Positions 56,676 to 64,000 of a stretch of 64,000 nt of DNA are shown here, one piece after another. A model generated the notes under the pieces. The model was given only the letters and a program-made list of their open reading frames with translations, had not been told where the DNA came from and ran no database searches. Position 1 is the first letter of the stretch. Each line of letters opens with the position of its first letter. Source of the DNA: Pseudomonas sp. NKUCC02_KPG (lineage in GTDB: Bacteria; Pseudomonadota; Gammaproteobacteria; Pseudomonadales; Pseudomonadaceae); contig NZ_JAHKRC010000007.1 of the NCBI RefSeq assembly GCF_019345465.1, forward strand, positions 186,001-250,000, written 5' to 3'. A program made the position numbers and the translations under genes.

Positions 56676-58781
56676 ATGCCGAGCATAGACGCCCTCGCCG
56701 ATCGCTTGTCGGCGTACCTCGGCCCGGACCAGGTCAATCTGGTCCGCCGGGCGTACTTCTACGCAGAACAAGCCCACGACGGCCAACGCCGACGTAGCGG
56801 CGAGCCTTATGTCACGCACCCGCTGGCAGTGGCAAACATCCTTGCCGACATGCATATGGACCATCAAAGCCTGATGGCGGCCATGCTGCATGACGTAATT
56901 GAAGACACCGGTATTGCCAAGGAAGCGCTTGTCGCGCAGTTCGGCGAAACCGTGGCCGATCTGGTCGATGGAGTCAGCAAGCTGACTCAGATGAACTTCG
57001 AAACCAAGGCCGAAGCCCAGGCTGAAAACTTCCAGAAGATGGCCATGGCCATGGCGCGCGATATCCGCGTGATCCTGGTTAAGCTGGCCGATCGTCTGCA
57101 CAACATGCGTACCCTCGAAGTGCTGTCCGGCGAAAAACGCCGACGGATTGCCAAGGAAACCCTGGAAATCTACGCGCCCATTGCCAATCGGCTGGGTATG
57201 CACAGCATTCGTATCGAATTCGAAGACCTCGGTTTCAAGGCGATGTACCCGATGCGCTCCGCGCGCATTTATCAGGCGGTAAAGCGCGCCCGGGGCAATC
57301 GCAAGGAAATCGTCAACAAAATTGAAGAGTCGCTCAGCCACTGCCTGGCCATCGATGGCATTCAGGGCGAAGTCAGCGGCCGTCAAAAACACATCTACGG
57401 CATCTACAAGAAGATGCGCGGCAAGCGCCGGGCCTTCAACGAGATCATGGATGTTTACGCGTTCCGGATCATCGTAGACAAGGTCGATACCTGCTACCGC
57501 GTGCTGGGTGCTGTACATAATTTGTACAAACCCCTGCCGGGGCGTTTCAAGGACTACATCGCCATTCCCAAGGCCAACGGCTATCAGTCGTTGCATACCA
57601 CGCTGTTTGGCATGCATGGCGTACCGATCGAAATTCAGATCCGTACCCGTGAAATGGAAGAAATGGCCAACAACGGTATCGCTGCCCACTGGTTGTACAA
57701 ATCCAGTGGCGACGAGCAGCACACGGGCACTCACGCCCGGGCGCGGCAGTGGGTCAAGGGCGTGCTGGAAATGCAGCAGCGCGCAGGCAACTCCCTCGAA
57801 TTTATCGAAAGCGTGAAGATCGACCTGTTCCCGGACGAGGTCTACGTGTTCACGCCCAAAGGCCGGATCATGGAGCTGCCCAAAGGCTCCACAGCGGTCG
57901 ATTTTGCTTACGCGGTTCACACCGATGTCGGCAACAGCTGCATTGCGTGCCGGATCAACCGTCGTCTCGCGCCGCTGTCCGAGCCGCTGCAAAGTGGCTC
58001 CACGGTCGAAATCGTCAGTGCTCCCGGTGCCCGTCCCAACCCGGCCTGGCTCAATTTTGTGGTGACTGGCAAGGCGCGTACGCACATTCGTCATGCTCTC
58101 AAACTGCAACGCCGCTCCGAGTCGGTCAATCTGGGCGAGCGCTTGCTGAACAAGGTGCTTAACGGCTTCAACAGCTCGCTGGACAAGATTGCGGCCGAGC
58201 GCGTTCAGGCGATGCTCCAGGAATACCGCCTGGAGCAAATCGAAGACCTGCTCGAAGACATCGGGCTGGGCAATCGCATGGCCTACGTGGTGGCCCGGCG
58301 TCTGCTGGGCGAAGGCGAGGCGCTGCCGAGCCCTGAAGGTCCGCTGGCGATTCGCGGTACAGAAGGTTTGGTGCTCAGCTACGCCAAATGCTGTACGCCG
58401 ATCCCGGGGGATCCGATTGTTGGCCATCTGTCGGCAGGCAAAGGCATGGTTGTGCACCTGGACAACTGCCGCAATATCAGTGAAATCCGCCACAACCCCG
58501 AAAAGTGCATCCAGCTGTCGTGGGCCAAGGACGTTACCGGCGAATTCAACGTCGAATTGCGCGTCGAGCTGGAACACCAGCGCGGCCTGATTGCGCTGCT
58601 GGCCAGTAGCGTCAACGCCGCCGACGGCAACATCGAAAAGATCAGCATGGACGAACGCGATGGTCGCATCAGCGTGGTCCAACTGGTGGTCAGCGTGCAC
58701 GACCGTGTGCACCTGGCTCGCGTGATCAAAAAACTGCGCGCCCTTACCGGGGTTATCCGCATCACTCGTATGCGTGCGTAG
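56676..58781 (+). CDS. spoT: bifunctional (p)ppGpp synthetase/hydrolase
   Basis: 701 residues. HD hydrolase domain with H72-D73 (MLHDVIED), synthetase-like domain about 245-370 (RIIVDKVDTCYRVLGAVHNLYKPLPGRFKDYIAIPKANGYQSLHTTL), TGS domain about 388-450 (VYVFTPKGRIMELPKGSTAVDFAYAVHTDVG), helical and zinc-finger-like CCTPIPGDPIVG region, and C-terminal ACT domain. Adjusts the alarmone under nutrient stress. The ATG at 56676 has a perfect AGGAGG; the frame from 56658 is rejected. Confidence 0.97.
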   Translation: MPSIDALADRLSAYLGPDQVNLVRRAYFYAEQAHDGQRRRSGEPYVTHPLAVANILADMHMDHQSLMAAMLHDVIEDTGIAKEALVAQFGETVADLVDGVSKLTQMNFETKAEAQAENFQKMAMAMARDIRVILVKLADRLHNMRTLEVLSGEKRRRIAKETLEIYAPIANRLGMHSIRIEFEDLGFKAMYPMRSARIYQAVKRARGNRKEIVNKIEESLSHCLAIDGIQGEVSGRQKHIYGIYKKMRGKRRAFNEIMDVYAFRIIVDKVDTCYRVLGAVHNLYKPLPGRFKDYIAIPKANGYQSLHTTLFGMHGVPIEIQIRTREMEEMANNGIAAHWLYKSSGDEQHTGTHARARQWVKGVLEMQQRAGNSLEFIESVKIDLFPDEVYVFTPKGRIMELPKGSTAVDFAYAVHTDVGNSCIACRINRRLAPLSEPLQSGSTVEIVSAPGARPNPAWLNFVVTGKARTHIRHALKLQRRSESVNLGERLLNKVLNGFNSSLDKIAAERVQAMLQEYRLEQIEDLLEDIGLGNRMAYVVARRLLGEGEALPSPEGPLAIRGTEGLVLSYAKCCTPIPGDPIVGHLSAGKGMVVHLDNCRNISEIRHNPEKCIQLSWAKDVTGEFNVELRVELEHQRGLIALLASSVNAADGNIEKISMDERDGRISVVQLVVSVHDRVHLARVIKKLRALTGVIRITRMRA

Positions 58782-58805
58782 CCATCTAATTACAAGGAGT
58801 CACCC

Positions 58806-59186
58806 ATGTCCAAGACTGTTATCACCAGCGACAAGGCACCTGCTGCAATCGGTACTTACTCTCAGGCGATCAAAGCTGGCAATACTGTCTACATGTCCGG
58901 TCAAATTCCGCTGGACCCAAAAACCATGGAACTGGTTGAAGGTTTTGAAGCCCAGACCATTCAGGTATTCGAAAACCTGAAGTCGGTAGCTGAAGCCGCT
59001 GGTGGTTCGTTCAATGACATCGTCAAGCTGAACATCTTCCTGACTGACCTGAGCCACTTCGCCAAGGTCAACGAGATCATGGGCACATACTTCGAACAGC
59101 CTTACCCGGCCCGCGCCGCCATAGGTGTTGCCGCCCTGCCAAAGGGTTCGCAGGTAGAGATGGACGCTATTCTGGTAATCGAGTAA
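58806..59186 (+). CDS. ridA: RidA enamine/imine deaminase
   Basis: 126 residues, canonical YjgF/Rid[35 protein letters not shown], and the catalytic Arg in [26 protein letters not shown]. Detoxifies 2-aminoacrylate. Second RidA paralogue in the window besides the one in the dad cluster. Downstream of spoT by 24 bases with AAGGAG. Confidence 0.96.
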   Translation: MSKTVITSDKAPAAIGTYSQAIKAGNTVYMSGQIPLDPKTMELVEGFEAQTIQVFENLKSVAEAAGGSFNDIVKLNIFLTDLSHFAKVNEIMGTYFEQPYPARAAIGVAALPKGSQVEMDAILVIE

Positions 59187-59253
59187 CACCCTCGGCGCAG
59201 CGTTTTCATGCTGCGCCACCCCCCGCTCTTCCTTGATTCAAAAGGACCCCGCC

Positions 59254-60003
59254 ATGCGCAAAGCGCTCGTGTTGTCACTGCTCACTTTTGTTTTGGGTGG
59301 TTGTGCCAGCGTACCCGCCCACCGCGACATCAGTGGTGTCTGGATCAATCAGGCCGCGATCGACGCAGCTGCCAATGGTGGCAACTTGCGCGAAGCCCTG
59401 CTGGCCTATGGGCCGAACCTGGAATGGGACATCGACGTCAAAAACGCCACCGCTCACTACACCAACGGCTTTGAGTCAGTGGAAGGCAAACTGCTGCCTG
59501 CCGATGATGGCATGTGGCAAGTCAGCTTGTATGGCAGTGAATCCACCGGCTTGAGCCTGGAAGGAGAAACGCTGATCCAGGCCGAGACGGAAGCAGAGCC
59601 GCGCCAGCCTTTTGTGCGCTCACAGGTCAACGTTGCAAGCGACGCGCCACTGGGTACGAGTTTTGAGGCGGCGCTCAACTCCGCTTATATGGGCGGGCAG
59701 TGGCGTGTCGTCAGTGGTGTGGGCCAGGGCAACCTTGTGACGTTTTCAGCGAACGGTCAGGTCAAGGGCCTGCCCAATGTCCAGCGTTACGTGTTGTGCC
59801 TGGCGGGCGATTGCGCCTCGATGAGCGGCGAGTACGACAGCCTCTGGTTGCAGCAGGGTGAGTTGGGTGCGGCGCACATTTTTGTCCGCGATGGCCGCAA
59901 ACTGGAAATCTTCCAGGCGCTGGATGCTTCTGCTCCGGATGACATGCCCCAGTTTTACCCGGGCAAGCGCGAGTGGTTGTTAGAGAAGCTGTTGCCCAAT
60001 TAA
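59254..60003 (+). CDS. hypothetical lipoprotein
   Basis: 249 residues. Signal peptide with lipobox VLGGC (Cys about residue 14), no known domain recognised by me. Content is beta-rich with GVWINQAAIDAAANGGNLREALLAYGPNLEWDIDVKN and VSLYGSESTGLSLEGETLIQ, perhaps a lipocalin-like or META-type fold. Conserved position between ridA and the epimerase in Pseudomonas, as I recall (PA5340 region). AAAGGA precedes the ATG. Confidence 0.8.
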   Translation: MRKALVLSLLTFVLGGCASVPAHRDISGVWINQAAIDAAANGGNLREALLAYGPNLEWDIDVKNATAHYTNGFESVEGKLLPADDGMWQVSLYGSESTGLSLEGETLIQAETEAEPRQPFVRSQVNVASDAPLGTSFEAALNSAYMGGQWRVVSGVGQGNLVTFSANGQVKGLPNVQRYVLCLAGDCASMSGEYDSLWLQQGELGAAHIFVRDGRKLEIFQALDASAPDDMPQFYPGKREWLLEKLLPN

Positions 60004-60009
60004 ATGCTG

Positions 60010-60096
60010 TGTGGGAGCGGGCTTGCTCGCGATCCAGTCGGCGCGGTCTGCCAAGCAAATGGCGGCGATATCATCGCGAGCAAGCCCGCTCCCACA
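60010..60096. repeat. REP-type palindrome pair, family A
   Basis: GTGGGAGCGGGCTTGCTCGC and its exact inverse flank about 45 bases, between convergent lipoprotein and epimerase genes. Confidence 0.9.
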
Positions 60097-60119
60097 AAGA
60101 ACCCAGCCAACATCAAGCC

Positions 60120-60977
60120 TCAGCCCTTCTCCCCCAGAATCTCGGCATACCCCTCGCGAAAGCTTGAGTAGCGCGGCTCCCAGCCCAGCGCCTTGGCGCG
60201 TGCGTTGCTGCAACGCTTGCTGCCTGCCCGGCGGACGCTTGTCTCGGCAGCCCATTCAGTCACGCCCAGGCGCTCGCGCAGCCAGCTCACTACCTCGGCC
60301 AATGGCACCGGCGCGTTGTCGACACCGATGTAGCAGTCATCCAGGGCTTTACCCTGGCGGTCTGCCTCAAGCAAAAAGGCCAGAAGCCCGCCTGCGTCAT
60401 CGGCATGGATACGGTTGCCATACATCGGCGGGTCGGTGGGTACGCGATAACCTTTGCGCACCTGTCCCAGCATCCATTCACGGCCAGGCCCGTAGATCCC
60501 GGTCAGGCGCACGACGCTGGCCGCGATACCGCTGCTGATCGCCACCTGCTCAGCCTCGAGCATGATCCGCCCCGAGTAGGCTGTTGCCTGGGCTGGGGAC
60601 GTTTCGTCCACCCACTCCCCATCCTTTTGGGCAAAAACGCTGCTGCTGGACACAAACAACAGGCGCTTTGGCCGCTGGCCGTTCTGTTCAAGCCAGCCCA
60701 GGGTGTTTTTCAATCCGTCGACATAGGCCGCCTGATAACCCGCCTCGTCATGATCGGTCGCAGCCGCGCTGTACACCAGATAGTCGATCTGGCCGGTTGG
60801 CCAGTGCGCCGGGCATTGCTCGCTGAACAAGTCGCCCGCCACCCCGATGACACCTGCAGGCAAACGGTCGATGGAGCGTCGCAGGCCATACACCTGCCAG
60901 TCATCACCGAGCAACTGAGTGGCCAGGCGGCTGCCGATATCACCGCATCCGGCGATCAATACAGAAGCTTTTGGCAT
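60120..60977 (-). CDS. NAD(P)-dependent epimerase/dehydratase family protein (YeeZ-like)
   Basis: 285 residues, atypical SDR. N-terminal IAGCGDIGSRLATQLLGDDWQVYGLRR is the nucleotide-binding motif; LLFVSSSSVFAQKDGEWVDE, YSGRIMLEAEQ holds the usual Tyr region though the Lys of YxxxK is replaced, and VVRLTGIYGPGREWM. The missing catalytic Lys suggests a non-classical enzyme or binding role. Substrate unknown. Divergent from exbB. Confidence 0.85.
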   Translation of the reverse strand: MPKASVLIAGCGDIGSRLATQLLGDDWQVYGLRRSIDRLPAGVIGVAGDLFSEQCPAHWPTGQIDYLVYSAAATDHDEAGYQAAYVDGLKNTLGWLEQNGQRPKRLLFVSSSSVFAQKDGEWVDETSPAQATAYSGRIMLEAEQVAISSGIAASVVRLTGIYGPGREWMLGQVRKGYRVPTDPPMYGNRIHADDAGGLLAFLLEADRQGKALDDCYIGVDNAPVPLAEVVSWLRERLGVTEWAAETSVRRAGSKRCSNARAKALGWEPRYSSFREGYAEILGEKG

Positions 60978-61019
60978 CGCAAAATTCCTAATGAAAAGTT
61001 ACAAAACGACGTGATTTGA

Positions 61020-61035
61020 CACGACCAAAGTCGTG
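61020..61035. promoter_or_regulatory. inverted repeat in the epimerase-exbB region
   Basis: CACGAC and GTCGTG around CAAA, 131 bases before exbB, overlapping a TTGACA. Regulator unknown. An iron-responsive Fur site is expected for exbB-exbD-tonB; the AT-rich GCAATAATAACGCATCATT near 61084-61102 is the best, weak, candidate. Confidence 0.35.
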
Positions 61036-61166
61036 ACTTTCGAAAAAAACAGATGCTATTGCTTTTGTTAACAAGAATTACTTGCAATAATAACGCATCA
61101 TTTTGCCCTTGGTCTTACACCGCGTTGTAGGGCATTACCTCATTACTTTCCTCAGGTCCGGCTAGC

Positions 61167-62147
61167 ATGACACGCAATCATCCCACCGCTTCGCCAACCC
61201 AGCCTTTGAGCCCAACACGCGTCTGGCGTGGGGTTGCGGCGCTGATGTTCAGCTTGATGTTGGCACCTGTCGCGGCCTTTGCCGACGAGCCTGCTGCCCC
61301 TGCCGTTCAGGCTGCTACTGCAGCTGCTGCCCCTGCACCTGTCGCTACCCCGGGTGCGGCTGATCCTACACTGGTTGAGGGCGCTGTTGCCCCGGCCGAT
61401 GACGCGCCGCAAATTGTTGCCGAAGAAGAAAACAGCCTGGGCATGGCCCATGACCTGTCGCCTTGGGGCATGTACAAGAACGCGGACATCGTCGTCAAAA
61501 TCGTGATGATCGGTCTGGCTATCGCTTCGATCATCACCTGGACCATCTGGATTGCCAAAGGCTTTGAAGTGCTGGGCGCCAAGCGTCGTCTGCGCGTTGA
61601 AATCGCCAACCTGAAAAAAGCCCGTACCCTTAAAGAAGCCAGCGACACTGCGGCCAAAGAAGGCACGCTGGCCCACCTGCTGGTCCAGGACGCTCTTGAA
61701 GAAATGCGCCTGTCGGCCAATAGCCGCGAAAAAGAAGGCATCAAGGAGCGTGTGAGCTTCCGTCTTGAGCGTCTGGTAGCCGCGTGCGGTCGTAACATGA
61801 GCAGCGGCACGGGCGTACTCGCCACCATTGGTTCCACTGCACCGTTCGTAGGTCTGTTCGGTACGGTATGGGGCATCATGAACAGCTTCATCGGTATCGC
61901 CAAAACCCAGACCACCAACCTGGCCGTTGTTGCGCCGGGTATTGCCGAAGCCCTGCTGGCCACGGCACTGGGTCTGGTTGCCGCGATCCCTGCCGTAGTG
62001 ATTTACAACGTTTTCGCCCGCTCCATCACCGGCTACAAAGCCCAGGTGGCTGATGCGTCTGCTGAAGTGTTGCTGTTGGTTAGCCGTGACCTCGATCACC
62101 TGCCGCCTGAGCGTAGCTCGCAACCGCACATGGTGAAAGTGGGGTAA
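61167..62147 (+). CDS. exbB: TonB-system energiser ExbB
   Basis: 326 residues, inner-membrane proton channel component. A signal-peptide-like N-terminus and an Ala/Pro-rich periplasmic segment (about 45-90) precede the MotA/TolQ/ExbB domain: IVVKIVMIGLAIASIITWTIWIAKGFEVL, then ATIGSTAPFVGLFGTVWGIMNSFIGIA and PGIAEALLATALGLVAAIPAVVIYN. The long N-terminal extension is usual in Pseudomonas ExbB1. First gene of the exbB-exbD-tonB operon. Confidence 0.96.
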   Translation: MTRNHPTASPTQPLSPTRVWRGVAALMFSLMLAPVAAFADEPAAPAVQAATAAAAPAPVATPGAADPTLVEGAVAPADDAPQIVAEEENSLGMAHDLSPWGMYKNADIVVKIVMIGLAIASIITWTIWIAKGFEVLGAKRRLRVEIANLKKARTLKEASDTAAKEGTLAHLLVQDALEEMRLSANSREKEGIKERVSFRLERLVAACGRNMSSGTGVLATIGSTAPFVGLFGTVWGIMNSFIGIAKTQTTNLAVVAPGIAEALLATALGLVAAIPAVVIYNVFARSITGYKAQVADASAEVLLLVSRDLDHLPPERSSQPHMVKVG

Positions 62148-62153
62148 TCGGCC

Positions 62154-62579
62154 ATGGGCCTGCATTTAAAAGAAGGCGATGACGATCTCGCCGAGAACCA
62201 TGAAATTAACGTCACCCCTTTTATCGACGTGATGCTGGTACTGCTGATCATCTTCATGGTGGCAGCACCGCTGGCCACTGTGGATATCAAGGTTGACCTG
62301 CCCGCTTCGACCGCCAAACCGGCGCCTCGCCCCGAGAAACCCGTGTTCCTCAGCGTCAAGGCTGACCAGCGGCTGTATCTGGGCGAAGAACCGGTCACGG
62401 TTGAAGCGTTGGGCCCGACCCTGGATGCCAGGACCCACAACAACAAAGACACGACGATCTTCTTCCAGGCCGACAAGGGCGTGGACTACGGTGACTTGAT
62501 GAGCGTGATGGATGCTTTACGCGCAGCCGGTTACTTGAAGGTGGGTCTGGTCGGACTTGAGACGGCAGCCAAGAAATGA
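62154..62579 (+). CDS. exbD: TonB-system energiser ExbD
   Basis: 141 residues, single membrane helix with the essential Asp: INVTPFIDVMLVLLIIFMVAAP (Asp about residue 25). Periplasmic domain after it. Six bases after exbB, and overlaps tonB by four bases. Confidence 0.97.
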   Translation: MGLHLKEGDDDLAENHEINVTPFIDVMLVLLIIFMVAAPLATVDIKVDLPASTAKPAPRPEKPVFLSVKADQRLYLGEEPVTVEALGPTLDARTHNNKDTTIFFQADKGVDYGDLMSVMDALRAAGYLKVGLVGLETAAKK

Positions 62580-63322
62580 CCATAGCGCGCCAAAAGATGA
62601 CGCGTTACGCAACCAGCCTGGCCGTGGTATTGGGTGTCCATGCAGTGGCCGTGATTCTTGCCCTGCAATGGTCCAGCCCGCGCGCGATCGAACTTCCGCC
62701 GCAAGCGATGATGGTTGATCTGGCACCACTGCCGGCACCGCCTCCTCCTGCGCCGCCAAAAGTGGTGACACCGCCACAACCGCCGGCGCCAGTGGAAGAG
62801 TTGCCGATACCCAAGCTGGCCGAAGCGCCCAAGCCGAAGATTTCTGTACCCAAGCCGGTCAAGCCCAAGCAAAAGCCTCAGCCGCCCAAGCCTGTGGAAA
62901 AACCGGATCCGGTCAAAGAGAAACCTTCAGAAGAGAAACCCAGCGACGCGACGCCGACCAAGAACACCAGCGAGAAATCCGCTGCACCGGCCCCGGGGCC
63001 GTCTGCGCAACAACTGGCGGCCAAAGCCAGTTGGGAAGGCACCTTGCTCAGTCACTTGGGCAAGTACAAGAAGTACCCGCCTGCTGCGCAATCCCGTGGC
63101 AAGGAAGGCCTGAACCGTCTGCGCTTCGTGGTGGATGCTGAAGGCAAGGTACTGTCCTACGAGTTGGTAGGGCGTTCCGGCAATGCTGATCTGGACAGGG
63201 CGACCCTGGAAATGATTCGCCGGGCACAGCCATTGCCCAAGCCGCCGCCCGAGATGCTGACCAATGGCAGCATCGAGATCGTGGCGCCCTTCGTTTATTC
63301 CATCGATAAACGTCGGCGATAA
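62576..63322 (+). CDS. tonB: energy transducer TonB
   Basis: 248 residues. N-terminal anchor TSLAVVLGVHAVAVILALQW with the key His22, a Pro/Lys-rich spacer from about 45 to 145 (repeats of PKP, PPKP), and the C-terminal TonB domain (KKYPPAAQSRGKEGLNRLRFVVDAEGKVLSYELVGRSGNADLDRATLEMIRRAQPLP). Spans the periplasm to power siderophore and vitamin receptors. Confidence 0.96.
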   Translation: MTIARQKMTRYATSLAVVLGVHAVAVILALQWSSPRAIELPPQAMMVDLAPLPAPPPPAPPKVVTPPQPPAPVEELPIPKLAEAPKPKISVPKPVKPKQKPQPPKPVEKPDPVKEKPSEEKPSDATPTKNTSEKSAAPAPGPSAQQLAAKASWEGTLLSHLGKYKKYPPAAQSRGKEGLNRLRFVVDAEGKVLSYELVGRSGNADLDRATLEMIRRAQPLPKPPPEMLTNGSIEIVAPFVYSIDKRRR

Positions 63323-63327
63323 CACCG

Positions 63328-63354
63328 CAAAGGGCACCTCAGGGTGCCCTTTGT
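63328..63354 (+). terminator. terminator after tonB
   Basis: AAAGGGCACC pairs with GGTGCCCTTT around a short loop, six bases after the tonB stop. The following T-run is short. Confidence 0.7.
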
Positions 63355-63482
63355 GCATCTGCGAGCAAGATAAATCAGCCCTGCCTTTGATTAGCGACTG
63401 TAGCTCTTGGGGCAATGTCTGATAACGTGCGTCTATCGATTGCAGCCGCTATGCTTGGCCCGCAACCACAGGGACGCACGCT

Positions 63483-64000
63483 ATGACGCTTACAGAATTA
63501 CGCTACATCGTTACCCTCGCCCAAGAGCAACATTTCGGCCACGCTGCCGAACGTTGCCACGTCAGCCAGCCGACCCTGTCGGTGGGTGTGAAAAAACTGG
63601 AAGACGAACTCGGTGTGCTGATTTTTGAGCGCAGCAAAAGTGCGGTACGCGTAACCCCGGTGGGTGAAAGTATCGTGGCTCAGGCACAAAAAGTGCTGGA
63701 GCAGGCGCAAGGTATTCGCGAGTTGGCACAGGCGGGCAAAAACCAGCTGACGGCCCCGCTCAAGGTCGGCGCGATCTACACCGTGGGCCCGTACCTGTTC
63801 CCGCACCTGATTCCACAACTGCACCGGGTTGCCCCGCAGATGCCGTTGTATATCGAAGAAAACTTCACCCACGTCCTGCGCGACAAGCTGCGTAACGGTG
63901 AGCTGGACGCGATCATCATCGCGCTGCCGTTTCAGGAAGCCGACGTGCTGACCTTGCCGCTGTACGACGAGCCGTTTTACGTGCTGATGCCCAGTGAGCA
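63483..64000 (+). CDS. oxyR: hydrogen-peroxide-inducible regulator OxyR (3' part missing)
   Basis: The first 172 codons of a LysR-type regulator. Winged helix MTLTELRYIVTLAQEQHFGHAAERCHVSQPTLSVGVKKLEDELG is that of OxyR; the effector domain begins LKVGAIYTVGPYLFPHLIPQL. The redox cysteines (about 199 and 208) lie beyond the window. Activates catalase and alkyl-hydroperoxide reductase genes; recG would be expected next. Confidence 0.93.
   Translation, partial: MTLTELRYIVTLAQEQHFGHAAERCHVSQPTLSVGVKKLEDELGVLIFERSKSAVRVTPVGESIVAQAQKVLEQAQGIRELAQAGKNQLTAPLKVGAIYTVGPYLFPHLIPQLHRVAPQMPLYIEENFTHVLRDKLRNGELDAIIIALPFQEADVLTLPLYDEPFYVLMPSE

Noticed and set aside
56379..58712. Open frame of 777 codons antisense to rpoZ-spoT
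   Set aside because: Shadow of high-GC codon bias: low-complexity His/Gln/Val-rich translation, no ribosome site, no family resemblance, and it covers two certain genes.

Overview
The window is chromosomal DNA of a gamma-proteobacterium, almost certainly a Pseudomonas of the fluorescens/putida side of the genus. The evidence is gene content and order: the successive blocks sbp-cysTWA, cyaY-lptM-lysA-dapF-DUF484-xerC-HAD, sutA-amtB-glnK, comM-LysR-MATE-GGDEF/EAL-rep-xpt, cycB-pauR-dadX-ridA-dadA-lrp, rpmG-rpmB-radC-coaBC-dut-algC-argB, pyrE/crc-rph-yicC-gmk-rpoZ-spoT-ridA and exbBD-tonB-oxyR. As I remember it this follows the P. aeruginosa PA5260-PA5344 neighbourhood. There are also two families of intergenic palindromes typical of this group. 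Species cannot be fixed by eye.

Layout. 1-2.8 kb: partial gamma-carbonic-anhydrase-like gene, prlC and a zinc-ribbon protein. 2.9-7.1 kb: sulfate uptake operon (oscA-sbp-cysT-cysW-cysA, minus strand) with a perfect palindrome upstream that could be a CysB operator. 7.3-9.4 kb: TIGR02647 protein and a class I adenylate cyclase cut to its N-terminal half, running straight into the 3' end of rnk. 9.6-15 kb: cyaY, diaminopimelate/lysine genes, xerC and a HAD phosphatase. 15-18.3 kb: sutA, a decayed yjbQ, amtB-glnK and ubiK. 18.3-19.4 kb: small accessory insert (VOC protein and HigBA-type toxin-antitoxin). 19.5-28.2 kb: comM, LysR, MATE pump, c-di-GMP phosphodiesterase, rep and xpt. 28.3-43.7 kb: amino-acid and polyamine catabolism (CoA hydrolase/transferase, cytochrome c5, PauR-like regulator, D-alanine catabolic dad genes with Lrp, FAD oxidoreductase, MocR regulator, PLD lipoprotein, MFS, aldehyde dehydrogenase, cupin). 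43.9-53.3 kb: small secreted protein, L33/L28, orphan peptide-binding protein, radC, coaBC-dut-algC-argB, pyrE and crc. 53.3-60 kb: DUF4870, rph, yicC, gmk, rpoZ, spoT, ridA and a lipoprotein. 60-64 kb: epimerase, exbB-exbD-tonB and the start of oxyR.

Most of the window is ordinary core genome. I see no prophage, transposase, CRISPR array, tRNA or rRNA, and no new multi-gene defence system. The most interesting signals are signs of genome remodelling and regulation: the truncated cyaA, the yjbQ remnant, a gene whose C-terminus is encoded by a REP-type palindrome, a terminator inside the dad operon, and several perfect palindromes at divergent or operon promoters. Comparisons with orthologues, including lengths and gene order, come from memory and not from a search.
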